Below, in pieces: positions 56,931-64,000 of a DNA stretch of 64,000 nt. The position numbers and the translations under genes were made by a program. Where the stretch lies: positions 1 through 64,000 of the forward strand of contig DASPOB010000029.1 of assembly GCA_035626235.1 (NCBI GenBank), in the 5' to 3' direction. Under the pieces are notes generated by a model. The model ran no database searches, had not been told where the DNA came from, and saw nothing but the letters and a program-made list of their open reading frames with translations. Numbering within the stretch: the first letter of the stretch is position 1; every line of letters starts with the position of its first letter. The stretch is from DATFYP01 sp035626235 (lineage in GTDB: Archaea; Thermoproteota; Nitrososphaeria; Nitrososphaerales; Gagatemarchaeaceae).

Positions 56931-57835
56931 TCGACAGCCACGGACAGGCCGTCCGCGGCGGCTATGGTATCCGGGAAGATGGAGCGGGCCTCGCGGACCA
57001 GGTACGAGACGTTCCTGTAGCGGGCGCTGAAATGAGTGAGCACGAGCTTCCGCGCCCCCGCCTCCAGCGCCGTCTGCGCCGCCTCGAGCGAAGTGCTGTG
57101 CTTCCTCTCGACCGCCTTGTCCCTGTCGGTTCCGCGGAAGGTCGAATCGAAGATGAGAAGGTCGCATTCGGAAAAGAAGCGGACCAGCCTCCTGGAAGGC
57201 CTGGTGTCCCCCGAGTAGCCGACCCTCCGGCCGCGCCTGGGCGGACCCGTCACCTGCGATGGAGACACTTCTCTCCCGTCCACGGTCACGGCCCTTCCCT
57301 TCTGGAGGCGGGACCAGAGCTTCCCTTCAGGCACCCCGAGACTCCTGGCCTTCCGCGGAAAGAAGACGCCGGGCCTCGCCCTCTCCTCGACTACGTAGGA
57401 GTAAGCTTCGACCGAATGGGTGGCCCTCGTTGCCCTGACCACGAAGCCGGGGGTCCTGGCCACCACACCGCTGGTGACCGGCTTGAAGTCGATCTGGAAC
57501 GTCAGCCCGATTCTGAGGAGTTCCGAGGTTACCTGAAGCCACTTCAGCAGCGGCGCCGGAGCGACGAGGTTCAGTGGCTTGGTCCTCTGGGCGAGGGCCA
57601 TGGTCTGCAGCAGGCCCAAGAGCCCGGTGACGTGGTCGCCGTGGAGGTGGGTGATCAGGACCGTTGTCTCCTTGTTGAGCCCCACTCCGAGTCCCATCAT
57701 CTGGCGCTGGATGCCCTCCCCGCAGTCCATGATGACCACCTCCCCTTCCCTCCTGATGGCTATGGCGGGCAGTCCCCTGCCTCTGGTCGGTGCAGCGGAA
57801 CTCGTGCCCAGGAAAGTGACCGTTAATTCGACCAG
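56915..57835 (-). CDS. rnz: Ribonuclease Z, probable CTG start
   Basis: Removes the 3' trailer from tRNA precursors. The metallo-beta-lactamase motif THLHGDHVTGLLGLL, the Asp in VGYSGDTRPSRR and the HFSARY histidine are present; length about 306 residues. From the first GTG (57739) the product would lack the front strands; the upstream frame encodes VELTVTFLGTSSAAPTRGRGLPAIAI, the known N-terminus of RNase Z. No ATG, GTG or TTG lies in frame there. The CTG at 57835, two bases after the stop of the methyltransferase gene and about nine bases after GAGGAG, is the likely start. Confidence 0.87.
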   Translation of the reverse strand: MVELTVTFLGTSSAAPTRGRGLPAIAIRREGEVVIMDCGEGIQRQMMGLGVGLNKETTVLITHLHGDHVTGLLGLLQTMALAQRTKPLNLVAPAPLLKWLQVTSELLRIGLTFQIDFKPVTSGVVARTPGFVVRATRATHSVEAYSYVVEERARPGVFFPRKARSLGVPEGKLWSRLQKGRAVTVDGREVSPSQVTGPPRRGRRVGYSGDTRPSRRLVRFFSECDLLIFDSTFRGTDRDKAVERKHSTSLEAAQTALEAGARKLVLTHFSARYRNVSYLVREARSIFPDTIAAADGLSVAVDYPSG

Positions 57836-57837
57836 GG

Positions 57838-58794
57838 CTACCTTCTCCTCAGGACGGTGATCGACCGAGTGAGGCGCTTATGAACGTAGAGGTCGTGCTC
57901 TTCCTCGAAGGACCAGGCGGAGCCGGCTTCGGCGGGCAGGTCCTTGGGGTGCATTATGACAAGCATCGACCCGCTCCTCAGGAGGAGCTTGGCGGTGGCG
58001 AGGGCGTCCCTGACGACGCTCTGTGGGTCCCTCCCCCCCGTGCTGGAGGCCCTGCCGTAGGGGACGTCAGTCGCAATGGCGTCGACGCTGGTGACTGGCG
58101 GGCTGAAGGCGTCGCAGTTGACGACCCCCAGCCACTCCTGACCGAGCTTCCTCATGTTCGCCAGCGACCCTCGGGCCATCTTCCTGGCCCGGTCGAACGC
58201 CAGCACTTTGGCCCCGATTTCGGACGCCTCGATGGCGATGCTGCCGGTCCCTGCGAATGGGTCAAGGAAGACCTGACCTTCCCGGCATCTGGAAAGGTTC
58301 ACGAGGGCGCGTGAGAGCTTGGGGAATATCGCGGCGGGGTGGAAGAAGGCGCGGCGCCTCGGCCTCCGAAGCGACCATCCTTGCCTCATGGTGGCAGGGG
58401 AGGTCAGAGCAACGTACTCGTTCCTCCCCCCAACGACTGTGATTTCGAAAGTCGGGTTCTCGAGGTCGACGGTGACGTCGAGCCCCCGCAGGAGTTCGTG
58501 GGGTGCGGCCGTGCTCTTTCCTGGCTGAAGCGAAAACCTGCGCACCCGGACTGCCTTGCCCCTCAGAGTCCCCGCCACGTCCGACGGCGAGGAGACCAAG
58601 ACGCCCACCCGCTTTGAAAAGGCCACCCTCGATCCTACCACGAATGGGTCGGCATCGGAGTCGGCCACAAGCACCCTGTCCTCCGGCGACTCGAACCGTG
58701 AGCTGGGGTCGTAGGCGAGGAAGAGCGCCCTTGCCTCCGCCATCGGAACGGAGGTCGGTTCTCCTGAGAGGAGGACTAGCGACCTACTCCTCAA
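57838..58794 (-). CDS. tRNA guanine-N2 methyltransferase, Trm-G10/Trm11-like
   Basis: A 318-residue SAM-dependent methyltransferase. The N-terminal half looks like a THUMP-type domain, and the C-terminal half has DPFAGTGSIAIEASEIG (SAM motif I), LAFDRARKM, and TDVPYGRASS in the place of the (D/N)PP(Y/F) motif IV. Archaeal relatives methylate G10 of tRNA. It overlaps the prs stop by 11 bases and precedes rnz by two, forming a prs-trm-rnz operon. Confidence 0.85.
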   Translation of the reverse strand: MRSRSLVLLSGEPTSVPMAEARALFLAYDPSSRFESPEDRVLVADSDADPFVVGSRVAFSKRVGVLVSSPSDVAGTLRGKAVRVRRFSLQPGKSTAAPHELLRGLDVTVDLENPTFEITVVGGRNEYVALTSPATMRQGWSLRRPRRRAFFHPAAIFPKLSRALVNLSRCREGQVFLDPFAGTGSIAIEASEIGAKVLAFDRARKMARGSLANMRKLGQEWLGVVNCDAFSPPVTSVDAIATDVPYGRASSTGGRDPQSVVRDALATAKLLLRSGSMLVIMHPKDLPAEAGSAWSFEEEHDLYVHKRLTRSITVLRRR

Positions 58795-59674
58795 GGGTCT
58801 TCAAGTGGGACGCCAGGGCGTCGGAAATGTCGACTACGCTCAGCACCCCTGGAACCGTGTTTGTCGCCACCATGCTTTTGACCCCTGCCTGCTCCAGCTT
58901 TCGTACTGCTTCGCCGACGAAGAGTCCGTGCGTGCAGATGGCGACGGCGCTGGACGCCCCCTGCCCAAGGACCTTCTCAGCGGCCGCCTTCACAGTCCCA
59001 CCGGTGCTTATGATGTCGTCGAGTATCACTACGTCCTTCCCCCTGACGTCAAGAGCTGCCTCCCTCACGCTGACCTCGCCAGTCTTCCGGTCGCGCGTCT
59101 TGGAGAGCTGGAAGTAGGCTGCGCCGTAGAGGGAGGCGAAGGCCTCCGTCCGCTTCGAGGCGCCGAAGTCCGGGGAGATGACCGCCGGGTCCCGCAGGCT
59201 GAGTTTCTCTTTCGCGTATCCCACGAGAGTTGGGATGGCGGACACGCTGTAGACCGGAATGGAGAACAGGGACATCCCCTCGGCCGAATGGATGTCGACC
59301 GTGACCAGCCGCCTCACGCCGGCCGACCGCATGAGGTGGGCGACGACCCCGAGCGTCACGCCTTCGCCCGGGAGGAACTCCTTGTCCTGCCTGGCGTAGG
59401 CCAGGTAGGGGACCACCGCGACGACCTTGGCCCCGTCCTGGCTCAGGTGGTGGGACATCAGAAGCAGTTGGAACAGGTGTTGGTCAACGGGGGGATAGGT
59501 GGACTGGACGACGAAGACCGTCTTGCCCGACACCTTCCCCTCTGACGTGAACTTCGACTCGCCGTCCGGGAAGACTTTGAACTCGGACTTCAGTGACTCG
59601 ACCTCCAGCTTCCCCGCGATCGAATTCCCCAGTTCCTCAGAGGCGGGCCCTGCGGCCACCATCCTGTCAGCCAC
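58784..59674 (-). CDS. prs: Ribose-phosphate pyrophosphokinase
   Basis: Makes PRPP from ribose-5-phosphate and ATP, needed for pyrimidine, purine, NAD and His/Trp synthesis. The 296-residue protein has the PDGESKF, YLAYARQDKEF and TVDIHS motifs, DFGASKRTEAFA and the PRPP loop VVILDDIISTGGTV near 216. GTG start; a TATTTAAC box centred near 59708 lies 34 bases upstream. The pathway link to pyrBIC at the left end of the window is natural. First gene of the prs-trm-rnz operon. Confidence 0.93.
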   Translation of the reverse strand: MADRMVAAGPASEELGNSIAGKLEVESLKSEFKVFPDGESKFTSEGKVSGKTVFVVQSTYPPVDQHLFQLLLMSHHLSQDGAKVVAVVPYLAYARQDKEFLPGEGVTLGVVAHLMRSAGVRRLVTVDIHSAEGMSLFSIPVYSVSAIPTLVGYAKEKLSLRDPAVISPDFGASKRTEAFASLYGAAYFQLSKTRDRKTGEVSVREAALDVRGKDVVILDDIISTGGTVKAAAEKVLGQGASSAVAICTHGLFVGEAVRKLEQAGVKSMVATNTVPGVLSVVDISDALASHLKTLEE

Positions 59675-59791
59675 GGTTGCTCGTTTTCCGTCGCCGTCTG
59701 TGCGTATTTAACGCGTTTCCATTCCGTCCCCTTTCTCGCCGAGGACATCGCAAGAGTTAAGGAGGGCTCAGGGGAACTCGCGCTGAATAAC

Positions 59792-60013
59792 TTGGATCAG
59801 CAGTGCCCTGAATGCGGCGGGATAATGCTCTTTGACATCCCGACAAAACGGTTTGGCTGCAAGAAGTGCGGGCTCTTTCTGACGAGGGACCAGCTTTCCG
59901 ACATGAGGTACAAGCAGAGGGCCCCCGTGGAGGACGAGCGAAGGAGGAAGTCGAGGCAGCAGTCAGACTACCTTGAATGGTGGCTGAGCGGGGACAAGGA
60001 AAAGCAAGCTTAG
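59792..60013 (+). CDS. Small zinc-ribbon protein
   Basis: A 73-residue protein whose first 35 residues form a zinc ribbon: CPECGG and FGCKKCG, the C-x2-C pairs, as in general transcription factors and many small archaeal proteins. The tail is charged, with a DYLEWWLSGDKEKQ end. TTG start; an AGTTAAG element lies about 35 bases upstream. Function unknown; could bind nucleic acid or protein. Confidence 0.7.
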   Translation: MDQQCPECGGIMLFDIPTKRFGCKKCGLFLTRDQLSDMRYKQRAPVEDERRRKSRQQSDYLEWWLSGDKEKQA

Positions 60014-60125
60014 GAGACTCCCGGAGTCGCGGGCTCGGCGTGCCGCAGCGGGCGGCATGGACGGAGGACGTTGGTGGCCGCTCAGGACAGTTTCTGCGCT
60101 TCGGCCCGAGTCGCGGGTGAAACTC

Positions 60126-60132
60126 GTTTAAG
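60126..60132 (+). promoter_or_regulatory. TATA box of the CinA-like gene
   Basis: GTTTAAG centred 28 bases before the TTG at 60157. Confidence 0.55.
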
Positions 60133-60156
60133 GACGGGGAGTGTGGCGGCCTTCCG

Positions 60157-60969
60157 TTGGTCAGGATAGAAGTTCTCACGGTGGGAAAGGAGCTCCTGAT
60201 CGGGAGGACTCTGAACACGAATGTCCACTGGATGGGAAGGAGGCTGGCCCTCATGGGAACGATGATCAAGGAGATCACGACGGTGGACGATGACCTCGAA
60301 GAGATATCTCATGCCCTTTCGTCGGCGTTTTCGAGGCGGCCCGCCTTCGTTGTGGTAGTAGGCGGGCTCGGGCCCACCCCGGACGACATGACGCTCAAGG
60401 GGGTGGCTATGGGGGCGAAGAGGAGGCTGGCGCTCAACCGCAAGGCACTCTCGCTGATAAGTGAGCACTACGCGAGGAGAGGGATGGCCGAAATCGAGCT
60501 TACCCCGGCGAGAAGGAAGATGGCCGTCCTCCCGTCGGGAGCCTCGCCCCTGCTGAACGCTGCGGGGACGGCGCCTGGCGTAAGGCTGGTGGCCGGCGGA
60601 ACAGTGGTGTTCTGCCTTCCGGGGGTCCCCGCCGAAATGAGGAGCATCTTCAGGCGGTCCGTCGAGCCGGAGATACGGGCCAAGGTAGGGAGGCTCAGCA
60701 GGGCTGCCGTCACGCTGAAGTTCGAGGGAATCTACGAGTCGGCCCTGGCTCCTCTGATTCGGCGGGAGCTTCAAAGGAACCCTGGTGCCTACGTCAAGTC
60801 CCACCCTAGGGGGGTGAGGGAAGGGGTTTCGAGAATCGAGTTGGACATAGTCGTCGTGGACAAGGAGAGGACGGACGCGGAGAGAGTCAAGGACGGAATC
60901 GCACGCGAGATGGCCCGGGAAGTCACGAGGGCCGGGGGAGTGGTGAAGTCGACGGGAGAAGGCGCGTAG
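60157..60969 (+). CDS. CinA-like molybdopterin-binding domain protein
   Basis: A 270-residue protein with the MoCF/CinA domain: IEVLTVGKELLIGRTLNTNVHWMGRRLALMG at the start, VVVVGGLGPTPDDMTLKGVA near 66, and LPGVPAEMRSIF near 150. In CinA proteins this domain hydrolyses ADP-ribose-type nucleotides in pyridine nucleotide repair; the stand-alone archaeal form lacks the amidase half. TTG start with a TATA box 28 bases upstream. The GPN GTPase begins one base after its stop, so they are co-transcribed. Confidence 0.87.
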   Translation: MVRIEVLTVGKELLIGRTLNTNVHWMGRRLALMGTMIKEITTVDDDLEEISHALSSAFSRRPAFVVVVGGLGPTPDDMTLKGVAMGAKRRLALNRKALSLISEHYARRGMAEIELTPARRKMAVLPSGASPLLNAAGTAPGVRLVAGGTVVFCLPGVPAEMRSIFRRSVEPEIRAKVGRLSRAAVTLKFEGIYESALAPLIRRELQRNPGAYVKSHPRGVREGVSRIELDIVVVDKERTDAERVKDGIAREMAREVTRAGGVVKSTGEGA

Positions 60970-60970
60970 A

Positions 60971-61729
60971 TTGGACATCACGTTCGTCACGGGCACGGCC
61001 GGGTCGGGGAAGTCCTACCTGACCAGCGCCCTGAAGGGCTGGTACGTAGGTCGTGGAGAGGACGCGATAGCGGTGAACCTGGACCCCGGCGTCGTGACGC
61101 TCCCCTACGAGCCCGACGTCGACGTGAGGCAGATGATCGACCTTCAGGGAATCATGGAAGAATACAGCCTGGGGCCCAACGGCGCCCTTATCCTCGCCGC
61201 TGACATGGTGGCCACGCGGTTGGCCGAGGTTCAGGATGAAATCGACTCGCAGAACGCCGAGTATGTGATCGTAGACACCCCGGGCCAGACGGAGCTCTTC
61301 GCGTTCAGGGAGAGCGGGGAGTACATAGTACGGCAGTCGAGGGCTGATTCGAAGGTCCTGCTCTTTCTCCTCGACCCCCTCCTGGCAAGCACCCCGGTGA
61401 ACTTCCTCTCACTTGCCCTGCTCTCGGCTTCGGTGGGGCTCAGGATGAGCGTCCCGAGGATTTCGGTCCTTACCAAGAGGGACATCGCGGGGGAGGGGGT
61501 GAAGAGGATCGTGCAGTGGAGCAAGAATGCCGCCGTCTTCGAGGAGGCGCTGGCCTCGACGAGGGACAGCGACCAGTACTCCCTTTACTCTGAGCTCTTC
61601 AGAAGCCTCCGGAAGCTTTCGTTCGGGTCGGACCTCTACCCGGTGTCGTCCACGACCCAGGAAGGGCTGATCGCCCTGGTCGGCGAGATAACCCGCATAG
61701 GCCGGGGCGGCGAGGAACTTACGGACTGA
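60971..61729 (+). CDS. GPN-loop GTPase
   Basis: A 252-residue GTPase with Walker A GTAGSGKSYLT near residue 7, the GPN insertion LGPNGALI near 62, the Walker B DTPGQTELF near 101, and VLTKRDI as the guanine-specific motif near 165. Archaeal and eukaryotic GPN proteins form homodimers and act in assembly of RNA polymerase and other complexes. TTG start directly after the CinA-like gene. Its end overlaps the convergent hydrolase gene by 11 bases. Confidence 0.9.
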   Translation: MDITFVTGTAGSGKSYLTSALKGWYVGRGEDAIAVNLDPGVVTLPYEPDVDVRQMIDLQGIMEEYSLGPNGALILAADMVATRLAEVQDEIDSQNAEYVIVDTPGQTELFAFRESGEYIVRQSRADSKVLLFLLDPLLASTPVNFLSLALLSASVGLRMSVPRISVLTKRDIAGEGVKRIVQWSKNAAVFEEALASTRDSDQYSLYSELFRSLRKLSFGSDLYPVSSTTQEGLIALVGEITRIGRGGEELTD

Positions 61730-62447
61730 GCCGTGACAGGAAAGACTGGACCAGCCCACCGAGCGCGGCGGGCTTCTCGAGAGGAACCATGTGCCCAGCC
61801 TCGGGGATGAGGAAGACAGAGGATCCTGGAATGTGCGCGTTGAGGTACTGGCTGAACTTCGGCGGAGTCATCCTGTCGTCCTCCCCGCAGACGATCATGG
61901 TGGGGACGGAAATCCTTGAGAGTTTCTCGCGGACATCGAAGCCGTTGCAGGCACTGTAGTCATTGAGGAAGACGGCAAGATTGGAAAGCGACAGTGCGGC
62001 CCTCGCCTCCCTCCCCATCTCGAGGCTGACCCTGTGGAAGCTCATGGGAGTGATGATTTCCTCGATGGCCTTCAGAGGCTGGCTAGAGAGGCCATCAAGG
62101 ATGGACGGAGCGACCCCCAGCTTGGCTCCCCCGCCCACCAGGACCAGCCCCTTGACGGTGTCAGGATGCGCCAGAGCCAGAGCGAGGGCGATGGCGCTCC
62201 CCATCGAGTGCCCGCAGACGACGACCTTTCTCAGCCCCACTTCGGAGACAAACCCGCGCACCGCCTCGGCGTACTCTTCGACGGTCCTGCAAGCCACCGC
62301 TCCGCTCGGGTGGCCCGGGAGGTTCACCGCGAAAGCCGCTCGAGGGCCGGATAGATACTGAAGCGAACGCTTCCACAACAGGTTGTTGCCCCCGGCACCG
62401 TGGACGAATACGGAATCGGAAGGGGCGCCCTGCGCGTAATAGTCCAA
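61719..62447 (-). CDS. Alpha/beta hydrolase
   Basis: A 242-residue hydrolase. The oxyanion strand HGAGGNNLLW, nucleophile elbow CGHSMGSA with Ser near residue 99, acid in CGEDDRMTPP and catalytic His in EAGHMVPLEKP form a complete triad with a cap domain between. It may be an esterase, a lactonase or a meta-cleavage product hydrolase. The ATG is 30 bases from a GATTTAAC TATA element shared with the divergent lyase gene. Confidence 0.87.
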   Translation of the reverse strand: MDYYAQGAPSDSVFVHGAGGNNLLWKRSLQYLSGPRAAFAVNLPGHPSGAVACRTVEEYAEAVRGFVSEVGLRKVVVCGHSMGSAIALALALAHPDTVKGLVLVGGGAKLGVAPSILDGLSSQPLKAIEEIITPMSFHRVSLEMGREARAALSLSNLAVFLNDYSACNGFDVREKLSRISVPTMIVCGEDDRMTPPKFSQYLNAHIPGSSVFLIPEAGHMVPLEKPAALGGLVQSFLSRLSP

Positions 62448-62473
62448 AGCCAGTTCGGGGCGCCTGGGGGCGC

Positions 62474-62481
62474 GATTTAAC
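62474..62481. promoter_or_regulatory. Shared TATA element for hydrolase and methylisocitrate lyase genes
   Basis: GATTTAAC lies 30 bases from the hydrolase ATG (minus) and about 42 from the lyase GTG at 62519 (plus), so the lyase mRNA would have a short leader with a GAGGGGT sequence. Confidence 0.5.
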
Positions 62482-62518
62482 GCTAGTGAGGAAACGCAAA
62501 TGAACAGGTGGCCGAGGG

Positions 62519-63430
62519 GTGGGCGGAGAATTGAGCGAGCAAGCGGCGGCGCTGAGGAAGTTGGTCGCCGGGAAGGAAATCGTCGTCGCCCCGGGAGTCT
62601 TCAGCCCCGCCGTCGCGAAGGTGGCCGAGCGGGTGGGGTTCAGGGCGCTGTACCTGTCGGGGGCCGCATTCTCGGGCCTCCTCGCGCTGCCCGACGTGGG
62701 GGTGACTACGCTTGACGAGGTGGCAAGGGCGGCCTACGACATCACGTCGCAGGTGAGGGCGCCGCTCATCGTCGATGCGGACACGGGGTTTGGGGAGGCC
62801 GTAAATGTGGCGAGGACAGTCGCCAAGCTGGAGGCAGCCGGCGCGGCGGCGCTCCACATAGAAGACCAGGTACTGCCGAAGAAATGTGGACATCTGGAGG
62901 GGAAAGAGCTGGTCGAGGCAGGGGAGATGGTGAAGAAGGTGGTGTCCGCCAGGGAGGCCGCGGGGAGGGGGATGATGGTGATCGCCAGGACGGACGCGCG
63001 TTCGGTGTACGGGATCGACGCCGCCATAGAAAGGGCTCAAGAATACTCGAGGGCGGGGGCAGACATGATCTTTCCGGAGGCCTTGGAGAGCCCTTCGGAG
63101 TTTGCCGAGTTCAGGAGAAAGGTGAAAAAACCTCTCATGGCGAACATGACAGAGTTCGGCAAGACCCCGTACATCACCGCTTCGGAGTTCCAGAGGCTGG
63201 GGTACAACCTCGTGACCTTCCCGGTGACGACGTTCAGGGCGGCGATGAAGGCGGTCGAGAGGACGCTCCATGGGTTGAAGAACGAAGGGACTCAGAAGAG
63301 AATGCTGGACTCCTTGATGACCAGGGAGGAGTTCTACGACCTCATCGGCTATTCGCAGTACGAAGTGGCCGACAAGAGGGCAGCCGAATCGGCGAGGCGG
63401 CTGGCTAGGTCTGGGAAGGAGCCTGGGTGA
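62519..63430 (+). CDS. prpB: Methylisocitrate lyase (isocitrate lyase/PEP mutase family)
   Basis: A 303-residue lyase. The key loop KKCGH (Lys121, Lys122, Cys123, Gly124, His125) is that of 2-methylisocitrate lyase, and VDADTGFGEAVNVARTV near 85, HIEDQ near 113 and IARTDARSV near 152 carry the magnesium and substrate residues. It cleaves methylisocitrate to pyruvate and succinate, the last step of the methylcitrate cycle of propionate breakdown, though oxaloacetate-lyase relatives are close. GTG start at 62519 or TTG at 62531. The synthase gene starts seven bases after the stop. Confidence 0.88.
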   Translation: MGGELSEQAAALRKLVAGKEIVVAPGVFSPAVAKVAERVGFRALYLSGAAFSGLLALPDVGVTTLDEVARAAYDITSQVRAPLIVDADTGFGEAVNVARTVAKLEAAGAAALHIEDQVLPKKCGHLEGKELVEAGEMVKKVVSAREAAGRGMMVIARTDARSVYGIDAAIERAQEYSRAGADMIFPEALESPSEFAEFRRKVKKPLMANMTEFGKTPYITASEFQRLGYNLVTFPVTTFRAAMKAVERTLHGLKNEGTQKRMLDSLMTREEFYDLIGYSQYEVADKRAAESARRLARSGKEPG

Positions 63431-63437
63431 GGAAGGG

Positions 63438-64000
63438 TTGCCGGAGCATGTAAAGGTCGCCAGGGGACTCGCCGGCGTGTCGATAACGGAGACGAGGATA
63501 GGGAAGAGCGACGAGGACGGCACCCTGGTCTACAGGGGGTATCCGATTAGAGAGCTCACCGACAAGGCGTCGTTCGAGGAAACCGCCTTCCTGATCACCA
63601 AAGGGAGGCTTCCGACCCGCAGCGAGTTGGAGGAGTTCAACGCCTCCATGAAGGCGGAGATGGCCGTGCCCCCGAAGGCGCTCGACGTCATGAAGGACCT
63701 CGGAAGGGAGGCCCACCCGATAGACGCGCTGAGGACTGCGTGCTCGGCCCTCGGCAGCATCGACCGGACGCGGAGCGCCAGCGAGCAGCAGGCATCGATT
63801 GAGGCGAAGATGTCGGTCCTCGCTGCCAACTGCCATAGGATTCCGAGGGGCGAGCGGCCGAGGCTCCCGCGTGAAGGCCTCGGGTTCGCGGCGAGCCTGC
63901 TCCACATGCTGACTGACAAGGAGGCCACGGCGTACGAATCGTGGGTCTTCGAGAGGGCGCTGATACTGTACATGGAGCACGACCTCAACGCCTCCTCGTT
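63438..64000 (+). CDS. Citrate or 2-methylcitrate synthase, cut off by window end
   Basis: The first 187 residues are seen; the gene runs past the right edge. The start RGLAGVSITETRIGKSDEDGTLVYRGYPIRELTDK is the N-terminal signature of archaeal-type citrate synthases, followed by FEETAFLITKGRLPTRSELEEF and the helix bundle AHPIDALRTACSALG. The catalytic His of the second half lies outside. Position next to methylisocitrate lyase suggests 2-methylcitrate formation from propionyl-CoA. TTG start preceded by GGTGAGG within ten bases. Same strand and probably same mRNA as prpB. Confidence 0.88.
   Translation, partial: MPEHVKVARGLAGVSITETRIGKSDEDGTLVYRGYPIRELTDKASFEETAFLITKGRLPTRSELEEFNASMKAEMAVPPKALDVMKDLGREAHPIDALRTACSALGSIDRTRSASEQQASIEAKMSVLAANCHRIPRGERPRLPREGLGFAASLLHMLTDKEATAYESWVFERALILYMEHDLNASS

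Overview
This window is chromosomal DNA from a GC-rich archaeon. Evidence: archaeal-type genes (CCA-adding enzyme, Trm-G10-like methyltransferase, UPF0200/UPF0201 pair, GPN-loop GTPase, RIO-related kinase, pyrBI), two tRNA genes with short introns at position 37/38, and TATA boxes of the TTTAAA/TTAAATA kind lying 26-31 bases upstream of start codons, so that most first genes of transcripts look leaderless. TTG and GTG starts are common. The lineage cannot be fixed from the sequence alone; a TACK-group archaeon (Nitrososphaerota/Thermoproteota-like) is my best guess.

Layout. 0.4-7.5 kb: carbamate kinase, a NUDIX hydrolase, pyrB-pyrI-pyrC, a GatA-like amidase, a hotdog protein, a DUF488 protein. 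7.6 kb: tRNA-Ser(UGA). 7.8-16.4 kb: acyl-CoA metabolism (3-hydroxyacyl-CoA dehydrogenase, two crotonases, thiolase, thioesterase, aldehyde dehydrogenase), an MFS transporter and a PduO-type cobalamin adenosyltransferase. 16.5-18.7 kb: a large secreted beta-helix protein with Thr-rich stalk and Ig-like repeats. 18.9-29.8 kb: DUF2203, amidohydrolase, peroxiredoxin, malic enzyme, a copper ATPase with a divergent YHS protein, M20 peptidase, CBS protein with a zinc finger, a saccharopine-dehydrogenase-like protein, a flavin reductase. 29.8-35.2 kb: small ion channel, PiT phosphate transporter with its DUF47 partner, pyruvate phosphate dikinase. 35.3-38.8 kb: SufR-like regulator and a four-subunit 2-oxoacid:ferredoxin oxidoreductase operon.

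40.1-49.9 kb is the most interesting part: a HypC-like chaperone and its DUF6390-like partner, then, on the other strand, an operon starting with a hydrogenase maturation protease followed by A-B-C-D-H(I)-J-K-L-N complex-I-like genes. The D subunit keeps both CxxC pairs that bind Ni-Fe, so this is a group 4 membrane [NiFe] hydrogenase built on an almost complete complex I frame. Ferredoxin reduced by the 2-oxoacid oxidoreductase could be re-oxidised here to H2 with ion pumping (inference).

50-64 kb: orphan Doc-like protein, B12-binding radical SAM protein, a possible structured RNA beside tRNA-Pro(GGG), and an RNA-processing/nucleotide block (kinase, cca, thpR, UPF0200/0201, rnz, trm, prs, CinA-like, GPN GTPase), ending with methylisocitrate lyase and the start of a citrate/methylcitrate synthase that runs off the right edge.

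Two cross-cutting observations stand out. Several downstream operon genes have conserved N-termini that lie upstream of any ATG/GTG/TTG and fit a CTG start. Several divergent gene pairs share one near-palindromic TATA box.
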